DNA of 64,000 bases from Glossina fuscipes (GCF_014805625.2 NW_023998415.1:28134002-28198001); one strand, 5' to 3'. Positions 37,301 through 50,059 are shown, counted from the stretch's first letter. The notes: a model not told the origin generated them from the letters alone. Numbers and translations are program-made.

Positions 37301-38556
37301 AAACCAACCCAGGATCGCAAGGAGATCATATTCTCCAGCACTGGTGCAGATCGGCACAATCATATTTAGCCGATCAGTAGCTCACAAAAGGGGAAATTAT
37401 GCCAAAATGAGTTATTTCGTCTTGAAAGCACCAACCAACCCTACAGGGATTCGCAACTGCCCGATAAGTGATAAAATACCGATAGTGATAATGCCTTGCT
37501 TGCCTACTCTTGTAGCGAATTTCTTTTAATTAAATTTGATTTTCAACCCAAAATACCGGGAATTTATTTGTAATTTGTGCAATACATTGGTCAATATAGA
37601 GCAATCTTTCAAGGTGACATGAAAATTTTTTCCAAGAGAAACTTAATATATTCTATAGATTGTTGGAAAGCGTATTAATCAAGGATGCATTCAATCAATT
37701 AAAAAAATTTTCACGAATCAACATACAGTCAAGTTTTGTTTGTAATATTTTTTTTTTTTTTTTTTTTTTGCTGACCGCTTAACAGATTTCCGTTAAAACT
37801 TTCTGTTTAGGCCTTTGCTTGTTATATATAACTTTGCGAGCCTTTCATTCACAAGCATATTCCCGAAAATTGTCCTATGCACGTTCACGAGCGTAAAACT
37901 TCACGCACTCATCGCCTTGATTGACAAATACAAAGAGCAATTTTCATAAATATCTATAACTAATTGTTAATTAAGAAATTTCTAAAAATTTTAATATGGT
38001 CTCTCCCTCCCTCTCTCTCTCTCTTTCCCTTACTTATATACGGAAATAATGTGACAAGATAGAAGAGAGAATAACCAAGTCATATAGTTCGCTTATGTCC
38101 TCTCCGAAAATTCCAATATAATTATTTTCTTCCTCCTGCCAGCGTGTATTACGTATAATAACAGCATCGGGATGTGCATCGAAATTTGTTTTCATTTTTG
38201 CCAACCTAAAGATTTTCTTAATCACTTACCGTATAAATATTGAAGTCGATTGCAAGGTGAGCATAAACTCCTTCCCTTTTTTTTTTTTTATCAACATAAA
38301 TTATTTTATTTGCTAAAAAATAATCAGTAAATAAACAAAAGAGAAATTTTTTTTTCTTTTGTTATTATTATTTAAGTAATCTATCTGTAAGTGAAATGAT
38401 TACAAATTAAAGTTACAAGATGCAAGGCACAAACGATTGCTATATGAATGAATACAACAACCATGCAAGACTTTATTTACTAAAGATAATAAACAATAAA
38501 ACAAAAGCCCCGAGCGATGTGTGAAGTTAGACAGCAGCAAACAACAAAAATAATAA

Positions 38557-38576
38557 TATATATATATATATATATA
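38557..38576. repeat. (TA)n microsatellite
   Basis: A short alternating TA array flanked by AAC- and AAT-rich DNA. Confidence 0.9.
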
Positions 38577-38669
38577 AGGTTGTTATGCAACAATAACAAA
38601 AACAAAAAAAAAAACAAAAAATAAATAAAGTACATACTTCTTCTTCTCAATTTTTGTAAATTCACGAAT

Positions 38670-38712
38670 GCACACACGTACACGCACAGGCACAGGCACA
38701 CGCACACGCACG
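38670..38712. repeat. CACACG/CACAGG short tandem array
   Basis: Imperfect hexamer-like units (CACACG, CACAGG) fill about 43 bp. Confidence 0.85.
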
Positions 38713-39121
38713 GTACGGTAATTGTGGAAGCAATGATGCGTACATGAGAGTAAAGCTTTTTTGCCAACAATTAAAATGAAACTACAAAAGCATTAAAGCG
38801 AAAGAAATTGAAGAAAACACACACTCAAAGTTACACGCATACCTACATTCACGTCATAACAGAGAAACGCATACACATAAATGAAAAGTAACATAAACGG
38901 TTTGCCAAACGCACTTCAAGAAAATTAAGTTTGTAAAAAGAAACGAAAAATTATTCTTTTGTAAAATCAGCCAGCGTACGAGTGAAGAAAACGGCAAATG
39001 AGAGTAAGTAAAAATATAAAAAAAAAACAAAAAAACAAAAAAAAAATCCCACAAAACCGCTTAAATTGCACGTTTTTATTGTATGTTTGTTATTATTTTA
39101 AATTTCTTGTTGTTTTGTGGC

Positions 39122-39597
39122 TCTTGTTGTTGCTGTTGTTATTATTATTATTATTATTGTTGTTGTTGTTGTTGTTTAAATTAACTCTTTACAAAATAAC
39201 TGAAGTGAAAATCCCTAAAACATAAACCTTCTAGGCATTGAAAGTAAGAAGAAGGCTTTGCATGCGCCAATGTGTACTTACGTGTACGCACACCACGACC
39301 GCCACTATCACCACCACCACCACCACCACTTCTACTACCAATGGAATAATAAATACAAACAGAAAATTGAGTCAAAAAATAATTACCGAAATCAAATAGT
39401 TGAATAAATGCAATAATTGTTGATTAATTCGTCTGAAGTCTTACTGTTCGACGACGGTTTAATGGCTATGCATTGTGCTTCACACCACGTGGGTGGATGG
39501 ATGGATGGATGGATGGATGGATGTATGTTTAACAGTCATGGCCTACCAATCGCGCGCACATACGCATACATACATACATACATACATACATACATAC
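39122..39597. repeat. cluster of unrelated microsatellites
   Basis: Within 476 bp lie (TTG)n and (TTA)n at 39122-39177, (CAC)n at 39307-39330, (GGAT)n at 39491-39526 and (CATA)n at 39565-39597. The motifs are unrelated in sequence. Translation of the last two generates a false 69-codon ORF. Confidence 0.95.
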
Positions 39598-40645
39598 GTA
39601 TAATCATTGTCTTCTTGTTTCTTTGATTGTTAAGCAAACAAATACAGCACAGACAACTATAACGGTAATTTTTTTTTTTTGTTTTTTTTTGTGTTTTGTT
39701 TTGTTAACATGATTTTTAAATTTTTTTTTTTTTTTTTTGCTTTTTGTTTGTTGCTATTAGTTGCTTAGATCTTAAAAAAACGAAAAAAACAAACAGTGTA
39801 CTTGTATTTACTTGAGTTGACACACTTACGGCCGCATGTTGCTACTTTTCCGAATAGTGTTTCTGTTTTGTTTCGGCAGACGTTTGGTTCGGCTAATACC
39901 CCTTAGGGTGTGAAAGTCAGTCATTCATTTATTGAATTTTAAAACCAAGAGACAGAGATCTCTAAAGAATTTATTGAATATTTCAGTTGTGTACAAAGCA
40001 CTGCCAATAACATTACATTTCCTTTACAAAACTTCAATTGTACTGAAACTTAATTTTGATTGTATGTTGATTTATAAAATGTGCGAACGTTTTTTCACTT
40101 TTATGTACAGAAATAACAAACGCGTGATAAGGCTTTAGTGAAAGCCAATGTTTTTTCAAGTAGCTTTGGTGTTTTAAAGTCGAACAAAAGACATGAATCA
40201 AGGACTTTATTGTAAAAAGTCAATGGTAATAGCGAAACTGTATGTGAAGTTTTTAGCGAGTAATTCCTCTTTAGTTTTTTTAGCGAGTAATTCCTTTCTT
40301 GCTTGAGCTTTTTCTTTTTTTTTTTTTTTCTGTTAATTAATGAACCGAGTATTTACACTATATATCCCGTGAGATATTATATATTATATACATATAAATT
40401 GTACATTATACACATACACATATACAGCGAATTTCTAGTGATAACAGCAGAAAAAATTTGAAGCCCACTATATTTTGCCCCGTTCGTATTACTCTGAAAG
40501 TGATACCGCGAACAAGATGAATAAGATCAATTTTTTATTTAAATTTCCCGCCTGCAATTCTGTAACCCGCAATTTCTTTCTCTTAACTTAATCCTGTATA
40601 GCTTTATCCGCGTTTAAAGAATAATTTAATTATAAAATGTAACGC

Positions 40646-41167
40646 TTGTCACTTCAATCTCTTCTATGTTACTTTTTGACACGGAGGGTCTTATTACATT
40701 ATCTCGAACAAAAACGGGCCTCTAATCTGAGCGATTCATTACCTGTTCGATTTGCGAACACTTTTGTCATGCAAAGTGTGCAGGCCGTGCTGCAGATGCA
40801 GTCCATGATCCTTCGACGGCTTTACGTGGGTCATATCCCAAACTGTAGGAAGCGCGATATTGATTTTTATAATCTGTTCACGGAGGCTAAGATTGAATTC
40901 TCTGAACTAACCAAAAATTTCGTAACTTTGTGCGTGAAGTTTGAAAAGATCAAGACAAAGTTCGATGAGTGTCGCTATCCGCAGCACTCATTTTTCCCCC
41001 CGGCCTGTAAAACGGCAACTTGTAGTGTAGCGTGTGGTAGTTCATCTCTGTCTTTGCTTAAATCTGATTCGTCGATTTATGTGAGCGTTCCGTCCATGCC
41101 TGCAAAGAACGTTAGCGTTTCCGCTATCGCTAAATCAACCGCTAATAAAAAAGTTACAAATAAGTAG
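40646..41167 (+). CDS. 173-codon ORF of unknown function, probably mobile-element derived
   Basis: This is the longest ORF in the window that is not made of simple repeats. There is no ATG at its upstream limit; the first in-frame ATG is at 40769 (residue 42). The N-terminal part is hydrophobic to basic. The middle (residues about 55-115: RLYVGHIPNCRKRDIDFYNL and KNFVTLCVKFEKIKTKFDEC) looks helical and charged. The C-terminal third is Ser/Ala/Val rich. After the stop the same kind of composition continues with RYADVTR and further open frames to about 41.54 kb, interrupted by stops, as if a longer protein had decayed. Low-complexity Ser-rich stretches followed by a YADVTR-like motif are reminiscent of ORF1/gag-like proteins of retrotransposons, but no CCHC knuckle or other diagnostic motif is visible. 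Function is not assigned; a chance ORF of this length is possible but less likely. Confidence 0.4.
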   Translation: MSLQSLLCYFLTRRVLLHYLEQKRASNLSDSLPVRFANTFVMQSVQAVLQMQSMILRRLYVGHIPNCRKRDIDFYNLFTEAKIEFSELTKNFVTLCVKFEKIKTKFDECRYPQHSFFPPACKTATCSVACGSSSLSLLKSDSSIYVSVPSMPAKNVSVSAIAKSTANKKVTNK

Positions 41168-42315
41168 AGAATCTACACTCGTTTTAGATATGCTGACGTG
41201 ACAAGGGTATCTCCTTCTAGTGGTGCCATTCAGGCTACTCTGCCTACATCTCCAAAGAATATTAATGAAAATGAAAACTAATCCTCTTTCCCTAGTTGTT
41301 CGGGTGTGTATGCTGGGCAGGTCGAACACGTTGCACGTGCTGCAGACGGCGCTTCTCTAGGCACTTTATCTTCATTTCGCTTAGTCAATGTAAATATAAT
41401 TGCGAGCTGTTTAACCCGTTCAGAGTTGTTTGCAGAAACCCACATTATATCTATCACCCAATTTTCAATATCGGATTCTTTAAAGTCTCACAAAATAGCT
41501 TTGCTTAAGTCGCGCGATTTGTTTAAATCGTATTTGAGTTAACTTGCAATCTTAACATCTCACTATAATTCGGAAATTCACTGGTGTTGTCCACTGTTAT
41601 CGGTTTGGCAAGCTTTTGCTTGTTTGCGATGGCCTAGGCGTTCACTTGCAATTTGGTTTTGTACTATTTGTGGGCGTGCCGCAATTGGTGCTAGTTGTGT
41701 ACAAGCGTTTTTTCTCTTTTTTTCTACATCTACTACAAAATTCTTTGCCTTCCTGGCCACCTAGGCGGACAAAAATATATACAAAAATTTGAAATCTTGT
41801 ATTCAACAAACCAAAATCAATCAATAATATAATAACATGGTTAGTATTAAGTGTCTGCGTTTTTATAAAAGTTACAACACCAATACCAAGTCAATCATTC
41901 AAAATAATAATAATAATAATGATAATAATAAAAATATAATCTTTTTCTTACGCAATAAGAGAAGTAATATTTTTTGCAATTTTTATCTGTAATTCGCCGT
42001 TAATTCTCACCTTCTATCTATATCTTAAGAACTTTCACCATTGATTTGTTTGCTCAAGCAAACATGCAAACCAGAAAAAAGAAAAAAAAAAATCAGTCAA
42101 CAGGAATAAAACGAAAATTAAATAACTCTCAGAAATGCTATATATACGTATGTATAAAAAAAAAAAAAAATAAAAAAAAAAAAACGGGAAATATAAATAT
42201 GTGTGCAGGCAAATATGTATACGGCTGTGTATTTGTATACTGATATATAAATACTGTAAACTACTCACTCTCAGACAACTTATATATGCACATACTTAAG
42301 ACGTACATAAATGTA

Positions 42316-42344
42316 CACGTGTCCTAACATTATGGAGACACGTG
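42316..42344. other. short perfect stem-loop
   Basis: CACGTGTC at 42316-42323 and GACACGTG at 42337-42344 are exact reverse complements with a 13-base loop. Each arm contains the CACGTG E-box core or its equivalent. No role can be shown. Confidence 0.6.
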
Positions 42345-42653
42345 ACCACCATCATGTTAGAATACATTACGACCGATCAATCAAGAACAACAACAATGAA
42401 AACAGTTAAAAAACATTACAAGCGCATATAAACGAAGCATACTTGTAGGCTTACAAAAGGAGAATAGACAAAACAACAAAACTCAAATTTTATAAATGCA
42501 TCTATATATGAAAGATGATGATGATGTATGTGTGTATGATGGCGATGGTAATAACGGCGATGATGTTTGGTAGTAAAATTTTGATTTTATATTTGATTTA
42601 ATTGTCAATGTCTCTTGCGTGTGTATTGACGGCGTACAATAGAAGAAGAAACA

Positions 42654-42655
<2 letters not shown>

Positions 42656-42685
<30 letters not shown>
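42656..42685. repeat. poly-T run (30 bases)
   Basis: An uninterrupted homopolymer. Confidence 0.95.
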
Positions 42686-42687
<2 letters not shown>

Positions 42688-43712
42688 TTCTCAACTTATA
42701 TGCCAATGTGTCAGAGTTATATAACAAGAAAGTACAGTTGCCGATTACTTACCGCAAGAGCCGAAAAGAAACATATCCAAAGCCTATTCGGAAAATGTGA
42801 AAACCCTTGAATTTTCGATTTGGTTATGTTTGGGAAAAGAATGAAAAATTTGGCCTAATGTGTGCAAGAGTTTGCGCTTTTTACCGACCTGTCATTTAAA
42901 ATTTTCCAAAACTGCGATGAAAAGCTAAAATATAGTACATATGCTCACAGCTTATCTACTTACGTTAGATTCGCAATGGCCGGCGCCCAAATGGGGCGAC
43001 AACAGATAAAATATATTTTATTCCTTATCCAGAGCGTATATGATTTGATTTTTTCTATTTGTTTTTATTTTTAATTTTTTATTTTTATGTAAATGTTTTC
43101 TTCGAAGCAAACCGTAGCAAACCGAAGCCAAACCCCTTTGAGAAATAATATGTAAAATTTTCTTGTCTCCTGGCGTAAATCTTGTGATTTTAATTAATAA
43201 ATTTCTGCTGTTTCGTTACTATGCATCGACTGGAATTCAATTAAGCTTATTTAAGCGTTAAAAGCCAATGTCGACTGTGCAGTTAGTCTGGCCTGTAAAC
43301 TGTAAGTTACTGTAAGTTAAGCTGCCAAAAGCCAACACAATTTTAAATACTCTAATGACTTTAAATATCCTTTTCATCGGTAACTCAAACCCTTTTTCGT
43401 CTATAACACATAAATGCACATGTCTTTGCTATGCATTAATAATGAGAATACGTTAACGTCACACATTGCCATACAACTTAAGTGCAAGGAAAGATTAAAA
43501 AACAAAAGGGTGGAAAAAAAGTGACACTCTTTGCCGAGTATTCTCTCGATGTAATCTAAAGCATAAATTTACTTATACTTTTTAAACGAAAGCGCCTTAT
43601 CGTGCTACTTCTGTTATGCATAAAATAAAGTTAAGTTTGCAACAATCCACACATTGAAATGTATTGCGTTTTAATATACTTTGACAAAGAGGAGTGAATA
43701 ATAAATGATCAT

Positions 43713-43727
43713 ATGTGTGTGTGTATG

Positions 43728-43781
<54 letters not shown>

Positions 43782-43791
43782 NNNNNNNNNN

Positions 43792-43847
<56 letters not shown>

Positions 43848-43880
43848 GGGTGTGGGTGTGGGTGTAAGTGTATGTGTTTG
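43713..43880. repeat. long (GT)n array containing a 10-N gap
   Basis: GT dinucleotides fill about 130 bp, then change to GGGTGT units at about 43837-43865. Ten N at 43782-43791 mark an unresolved array length, so the true repeat number is unknown. The Val-Cys ORFs of 120 and 145 codons across it are artefacts. Confidence 0.95.
43782..43791. other. assembly gap (10 N)
   Basis: Ten N inside the GT array. Confidence 0.98.
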
Positions 43881-46800
43881 TATGCAACTAAACGTAATGT
43901 TATCCTACAAGAATTTTATAATCCCCTTAAAAAGGATTCTTGCCGTTCCACCCATAACCATCAGCAGCGAAATCGTATTGCAGGCTATAAGACTAAAGAC
44001 ACAAAAAGACCAACCACAGCATTGCACTGCATCGCATTGCATTGCAAATATACATACAAAAGCATTTATATGTAAATTATATTTTCAATTTTCGTCTCTG
44101 CTCTGCATTTCTCAATGCACTTGCACTGCTTTAATCGAATAGCTTGATATTAACCGTAAAAGTTGTCGTCATTGTTATCCTCGTAAAAGTCATCGTCTGC
44201 ATGTCTCCGGCCGACATTTATAATCAATCTTTTTAGCATACAAATTAATTAGATGCGAATGCAATTTTAATTGTATTTCGTGTGCAACATGATGCACTTT
44301 ACAAAATTGCATCAAACTCAATGAAGGGATGTGAGTTGGTCATTATTAAACTAGTGTCAGAACGCAATTCCATAAAATTGCTGCCATTTCAACTGATGTG
44401 TAACGTAATGTTTGCAAAAAAAAAAAAAAATTGTTGTGTAATACATCCTTAAAGATTGCGCCGACGGCCTCTACTCAATTAGATAAGTATCCTCAAACTA
44501 ATGATAATCTTAGTTAGCATTTTTTTTAAACTTTTTTTTTTTTTTTATTCTTTTTCAGCCAATTACATGTAACATGTGACACTTGCATCGTTAAATCGTA
44601 AAAGCCTTGAGTAGAATAGTAGAGTAAGTAATTCAGTTTAAAATGTTCATAGATATCTGAAGAAGGGTAATAAAGATGTGATGATAGTGTAAGCAAACGG
44701 CTAAAAAAGAAAATTGTAGGGCTACCCACAAAAAGAGAACAATACAAATAATAATAATTTAATTGCGATGATAGTTCAATGTAGTATTTATAAAACTAAA
44801 TAATTGTAAAAAATTCAATAAAAAGATTGCATCCTTGACGAAGGCTGTGGGCAGACAAAATTGAACAGTTTTAGAAGAAATCGCTTGCATACTCGAAATG
44901 ATGTAAATAATCGAGTCACGTTTTATTTGCTTCTTTTTCACCGCTGAAAAATAATATATGCTAGAATTCCATTAACATTGAAGAGCACGCAATACGCAAT
45001 CACGATAATAAAAAGAAAAAAAACAATTATATTCATTTTGCGGATATTCTTTGATACCGATGCACAAAGCACTGTTCGTAATAAATACAAAGTATTTGGC
45101 AATTAAGAGCTCATTCTTAGGTAGTACCGAAAGTAGTCTGAGCCAAGGCTCTTATTAATTAATAGCGTCTTTTGCTTACTGGCGACCTGTTAATGCGCTG
45201 GCCATGCGTCGTAACGCGCCACAGCAGTATATTAACGTACCACTCTAAATTACTGCATGATCTTAAAGCACAACTTTATGGAATTTAGTCCATCCATGAA
45301 ATGCCCGCAAACACATTATCGAATGCAATTTTTTATTAAATTTTTTTAGCCCATATTTAAAGCATGGTGTCCACAAGAACCATTATGTGGATTGAGGTCT
45401 AAAAACTAGATCTACGGTCTCCAAATTTGCTGCAGTTAATTTATGTAAAATTATTATTATAGCGCAGTTTTTACGATAAAATATTAATATTAAATATTTT
45501 TGCCTTAAAAATTCGTACTTTTCGTAGAAACATTTGCATACCTATATGAGTGCATGTACATGGTTTCGCAAAATTGACAGATCCGATCCAAATATTTACC
45601 ATCAATTTAGTAAGCCCAAGTTGTTGACTAAAGATAGAAGTGTCTTTACATCCATAGCAGACGATCCGGTTATCCACTAAGATGATACAATTTCCATCCA
45701 AATCATTTCTATATAATTAAAAAGCGAGATGCTATCAAAGCTTACAACGAAGAATATTGCAATTGCATAACAACTAGTTTATCGATGAGAAGAAGTAATT
45801 GGTGCATCTCTTCTCATAGCTAGACACTTTTCGAATATTTAGTTGACTGTCAACGATCAACAAACAGTCTTAGTTTAGTTAGTTGTTGCTTTACATGCAG
45901 CATCTGTCCGATCGCCTTACGGTTACATTAATTATGAACTATCCAGCAAGATGAATAGGAGACATCAAATCAGCGAAGAGAGCTATTAGTGCTAGCCAGG
46001 GTGTATGGGTTCGCAATATTCGCAGAGAGACAGGCCAGTGTAACTGGAGGAGCAGGCAAAAAAGCAGAAGCTAAACTTTATAAATTGTCGCCAGCTTGGA
46101 TTAATCGCATTGTCATCAAAAATTTTACCGTGACAAGGTCTAATTTAGGAAGTGATTCACCACCACACTGTAAACAAATGGATTTTATGAATTCTTTCAA
46201 TAATGATAGCAAGTTAAACTCTTGCTTCCAGAGCTTTGATGTTCCTTTCAAAAATCCATAGCTACTTTTGCCCGAATACTATCGCAAAGTTTGCTTGCTC
46301 ATTGCACTCGATACAGTTGTGTAACAATTTTTTTTTGTTATAGAATATATTCTCAAACTGCGTTGACAGTCGAGAGATGGGAATCACAAATTACCGAAAA
46401 TTACCGAAAAATTGTCGAACATAATACAGTGAAATCTGTATCCGGATACTGCATCAGAAAGAATGATAAGCAACTACAACGACAGTCACAGGAATTAATG
46501 CAAAAACATAGACCATGAATTATATGCTTAAAAAAATTATTAGGATGATGACATACTACTCTCGTTTCTATTCTATTCTATTCTTAAAAAATATATTAAA
46601 ATCGATCTAGATCATGTAAGAACGAAAACTTTGACTTAATTTCGCAATGCCTTCGTGTTAGAGAAGAATTATTGCATTCATTGTGCAAAGTGAATAAAAT
46701 TTAAATCATTTGGAAGTAACAACAATATTCATTGTTATCGATTAACGTTACTGCTTTAAATTAAACAAGCCTGCAGGCTATTATATATCTATTTACATAT

Positions 46801-47223
46801 CTATCTTTTCATAGAGAAATTGTAATTAACTTTTCTCCTAACTCTCAGATTTCAGGCTTTCAAGTAATTAAATCCTTTTCCTCCTCTTCCCTCTTCCCTC
46901 TTTCCCTCTTTCCTTCCATCACTCTATCGCTCTTTCCCAGCCTTCTTTATGCTATCGTTCTAAGTCTCTGATATTTAAATATCATTAACCATTACCAAAG
47001 AAAAAAAAAAAAAAAAAAAAAAAACGCCAACCAACAGAAAAATCTAATTAGCTTAAACATAATGCTTTACCAGCATCTAATTGCACAGTTTTGATCCTTA
47101 ATGCTTTCTAGTCTTTTCATTTTTTATTTCTTTTCGTTCTACGTATTTACAAATTAACAAATTGTTTATTAAAAAATAATCAACTGAAAACAAAAGCCAA
47201 CAAAAAATGAAAGGATTTAGAAA

Positions 47224-47224
<1 letters not shown>

Positions 47225-47255
<31 letters not shown>
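47225..47255. repeat. poly-A run (31 bases)
   Basis: An uninterrupted homopolymer. Confidence 0.95.
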
Positions 47256-47256
<1 letters not shown>

Positions 47257-47317
47257 CAATCAGAATGACTACAAATGAACACCGTTCGAAGTAAAATAAG
47301 AGAAACACGAATGCAAT

Positions 47318-47356
47318 CGTCGTTGTCGTCGTCGTCGTCGTCGTCGTCGTCATCAT
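47318..47356. repeat. (GTC)n microsatellite
   Basis: About twelve GTC units, with one GTT and final ATC variants. Confidence 0.95.
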
Positions 47357-48610
47357 TAAGTCTCTAAGCGTTAGCTCAAGTGGCTTAAATTACTGCAACC
47401 TCAGGCAATCATGTGCATATATAGATTAATGCATATGTGTACACATGTTTTTTTGTAAGAGCAACATTAGTAAAAAGAAAAAATACAAACCACACATATA
47501 CACTCATCGAAAGATTCATTTTGCAAAAGTAAATTGCATTCAATCGAACGCATTTATTGTCAAAATTAACTCATGAGGAAAATTCCATTATTACAGAATA
47601 GCAAAGCAAATATAAGCGATATACAAGAACGGGATAGACAGAAGCAAAGATTTTGCTGATGTACACTAATATAAGCATTTTTATTGCGAAAAGAGATCAA
47701 GGACCGAAACTTTCACGTACAGTACTTTTTGACTTTAAACCCAGCCACATACACTGTAGCGAATTTATGCAACTGAATCAATGCAATTATATTAATTGTA
47801 CTTCATTCAAATCTACACAATACTTATACGTGATTGTTGATTAAATACATATGTAAATATAGTTGAATACGGATAACATCTTTTGGATGTGATTTAGTTT
47901 CTTAATTATATCGAAAGCAAGCAAAAATGGCGACCCCTTACGAAAGGCAGCATAAAATTCTAACCTGATCGTTCGTAGAACTCAGCCATTCAGTGGTCCC
48001 TCCGATCTCTCTGGATATTTTCACTATTTAATTGCCATAGTCTCCAAGTATACCTGCATCCGCTGTTTGCATAAATTAAATAAAATATAATCGGTTGGCC
48101 TATGTACGGTGTAAGGTAAGTCATAAATACTCAGTTTGCCGCTAGAGAGAATACTTGAAGAGAAAAACCTGTTTACCCCTGCTCGTCAATTGTTTTATGG
48201 ACGCCTACTAATCTCAAGCATTTCTCTATATTCACCCTACGTAGAGAATACACAATATCTGCCTTTGCTTTACGTAATAAATTCATCTAATCCCATATAT
48301 ATATATATATGAATAGTTTAATAAACTTATTTCCGCTGAATAGTTGAAAAAAAACCATAAATCACTTCGACCTATAGCAGAAATTCAGACGACATAATAT
48401 GTTTGCTATATTCCGTTCACTCTACTGTCCGTGTGTGGTTCAGTAGTAGCAATATGCTTGAGCCGTTGGCACATTGAAAATTATGTTGCCAAGTCGCCAT
48501 CAATGCTTGGAAGCACATTCACACCTTACAAAGTAGGCGGCCAGGGATTGCTAATTAAGAAACAGTGAATCAAAGTTAACTCTAAGTGTTAAGGATAATT
48601 TTTCCGTTTT

Positions 48611-48796
48611 TCAAGGGCACATATGTTGCGGGTGCAAATCGTTAAACTTTAGTTTTTGCATCGATCTGTTACCCTCCGCAAGCATTCTCACGATTTTGCA
48701 TGAACTATGGCATAAGCTGATCGTGTGATCAGTAAATTTTAACCAGTCTTTGCCCGTCTGCTTCTTTTTCTTAAAGGGAACGTTATGTTTTGGCAT
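48611..48796 (-). pseudogene. CENP-B/Tc5-type HTH transposase fragment (tentative)
   Basis: The minus-strand frame gives HNVPFKKKKQTGKDWLKF, then HTISL, then IVRMLAEGNRSMQKLKF. In pogo/jerky-like and Tc5-like transposases the second CENP-B helix-turn-helix ends with an N-P-F-K-KMAGKDWL core, then a short helix, then IS-RxPE-S, then an ARxxGFN block leading to KFF. The order and spacing fit, with the RPE part lost. Upstream minus-strand sequence (48797-48960) is also mixed in composition and may carry older parts. No DDE catalytic part was found. The match is partial, so another DNA-binding protein remains possible. Confidence 0.45.
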
Positions 48797-49875
48797 TTTG
48801 GGGCAAGTCCTTCGGGATCAGGTAAGCAGAACAAAGCCTCAATTACGTCTTTTCGAATTCTATCTCGTTGCGTTAAAGAGTTCTTCGATTACCATATCGT
48901 CTGTTACGCTGCAACACGCTAAAACCCAAACTTCCTGCCAAAGAGGACACGACCAACATAAACAACCTCGAACCAACCACAAACAACCATTTTAATGTAT
49001 TGTATGATTAAACCTATATCGGCTCTATATAACGATGTTTCCGGTATTCACTGAAACTATGTAAAATGATGTGTTTTGATGCATTCAGCAAAAAAGCATA
49101 TAGTTCCATGCATACCATCCGAAATAAGTAAGTATAACATTATTATTTATTTTTTTAAATCTTTAAATTATGTACATGGTAAGTATGAAATGAAATAAAA
49201 TGAAATGAAATGAAATATAATTCAGTGAAAGTCATTTATAATTTCTCTCATATTAAAATTAATGCTTTAATGCAATAAATAAAGTCAAACTAAGTGAACT
49301 ATTGCTCTAATTGGTTTTATTCCCTAAACACAAGAATTCCTAAACCGTTTTATATATCTACGTAATCGTATGTAATTAAAATTCATTACTCAACTAGTCA
49401 ATGCAATAACAGTGCAAGCAGACACCAAAAAAAATTCACTTAAAAATAAACAAAAATCTTGTTAAAAATTAACTATGATTAGGCATAAAGTACTGGCATG
49501 CATCGGTTACGCAAACAGACCTTCTATATGCAGAGAAAATTGCGAATAAATTTTAATCCGATTTAAAATTTTCGATAATGTTTTAACAATTGTCACACAA
49601 TTTACATAATGGAAATTCCAACAACAACAACAACAACATCGATAAAATGTTTACATGTTTTGTTATGTGTGCGTTTATGCGTTTATATGCTTTTATTCAA
49701 CACTTGTTTTTGCGATATGCAAAAGGCAACATAATTAAAAATTCTATCGCAATATGTTGTACTTTGCATGCTTGCTCGCATACTACTCGCCAATATAAGT
49801 TATGCGGTAGGAGTAGGCCTCCAAATTACATATGTTGACCAGGATTACGGTTTTGCAATCATGCCAAGAACAATA

Positions 49876-49907
49876 ACAGAAAGAGAGAAAGACAGAAAGA
49901 GATAGAG

Positions 49908-49942
<35 letters not shown>

Positions 49943-49943
49943 A
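49876..49943. repeat. (GA)n-rich array
   Basis: Imperfect GA/AAAG units pass into about 15 pure GA dinucleotides. Confidence 0.95.
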
Positions 49944-50056
49944 GTTTTTAACAACAATAAATTCCCATTTATTTGTTGTAAATCATTTATTCTTTCGACT
50001 TAATTTTATGTGATTTATAAAATCTTGATTTTTTTTCAATATATGTACAGATATAC

Positions 50057-50059
<3 letters not shown>

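Larger units (their letters stand above)
34315..40640. other. mixed non-coding stretch
   Basis: No gene is firmly supported. A 138-codon Lys/Arg-rich ORF on the minus strand at 34527-34943 shows no known motif. At 35341-35478 an open block ends at a good donor (GTTAAT|GTAAGTAT) but its acceptor side is poor. Overlapping ORFs of 61-80 codons at 35.1-37.5 kb are unrecognised. From 37.7 kb onward the DNA returns to T-rich and A-rich tracts and microsatellites. Confidence 0.65.
41170..43710. other. decayed ORF tail, then AT-rich non-coding DNA
   Basis: From 41170 to about 41760 open frames continue on both strands with mixed composition and are probably the degraded rest of the element at 40.6 kb. 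After that come (AAT)n-like DNA at 41905-41935, A-rich runs at 42074-42092 and 42157-42183, a T run at 42656-42685 and unique DNA with no gene. Confidence 0.65.
43885..48605. other. AT-rich non-coding stretch
   Basis: No gene is supported. It contains short repeats such as GCATTGCACTGCATCGCATT near 44020, (TCTAT)n at 46566-46585, poly-A at 46999-47024 and 47225-47255, (GTC)n at 47318-47356 and (TA)n near 48295-48310. ORFs of 90 and 75 codons at 45989-46261 and 46291-46518 show no known domain. Confidence 0.75.

Noticed and set aside
35154..37529. several overlapping ORFs of 61-80 codons on both strands
   Set aside because: No frame stands out, no known motif; only the block ending at 35478 has a good donor and is listed as a finding.
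43597..44142. ORFs of 96-145 codons across the GT array
   Set aside because: They consist of Val-Cys or His-Thr runs from the dinucleotide repeat and read through ten N.
45989..46518. ORFs of 90 and 75 codons
   Set aside because: No domain recognised, no splice or promoter context.
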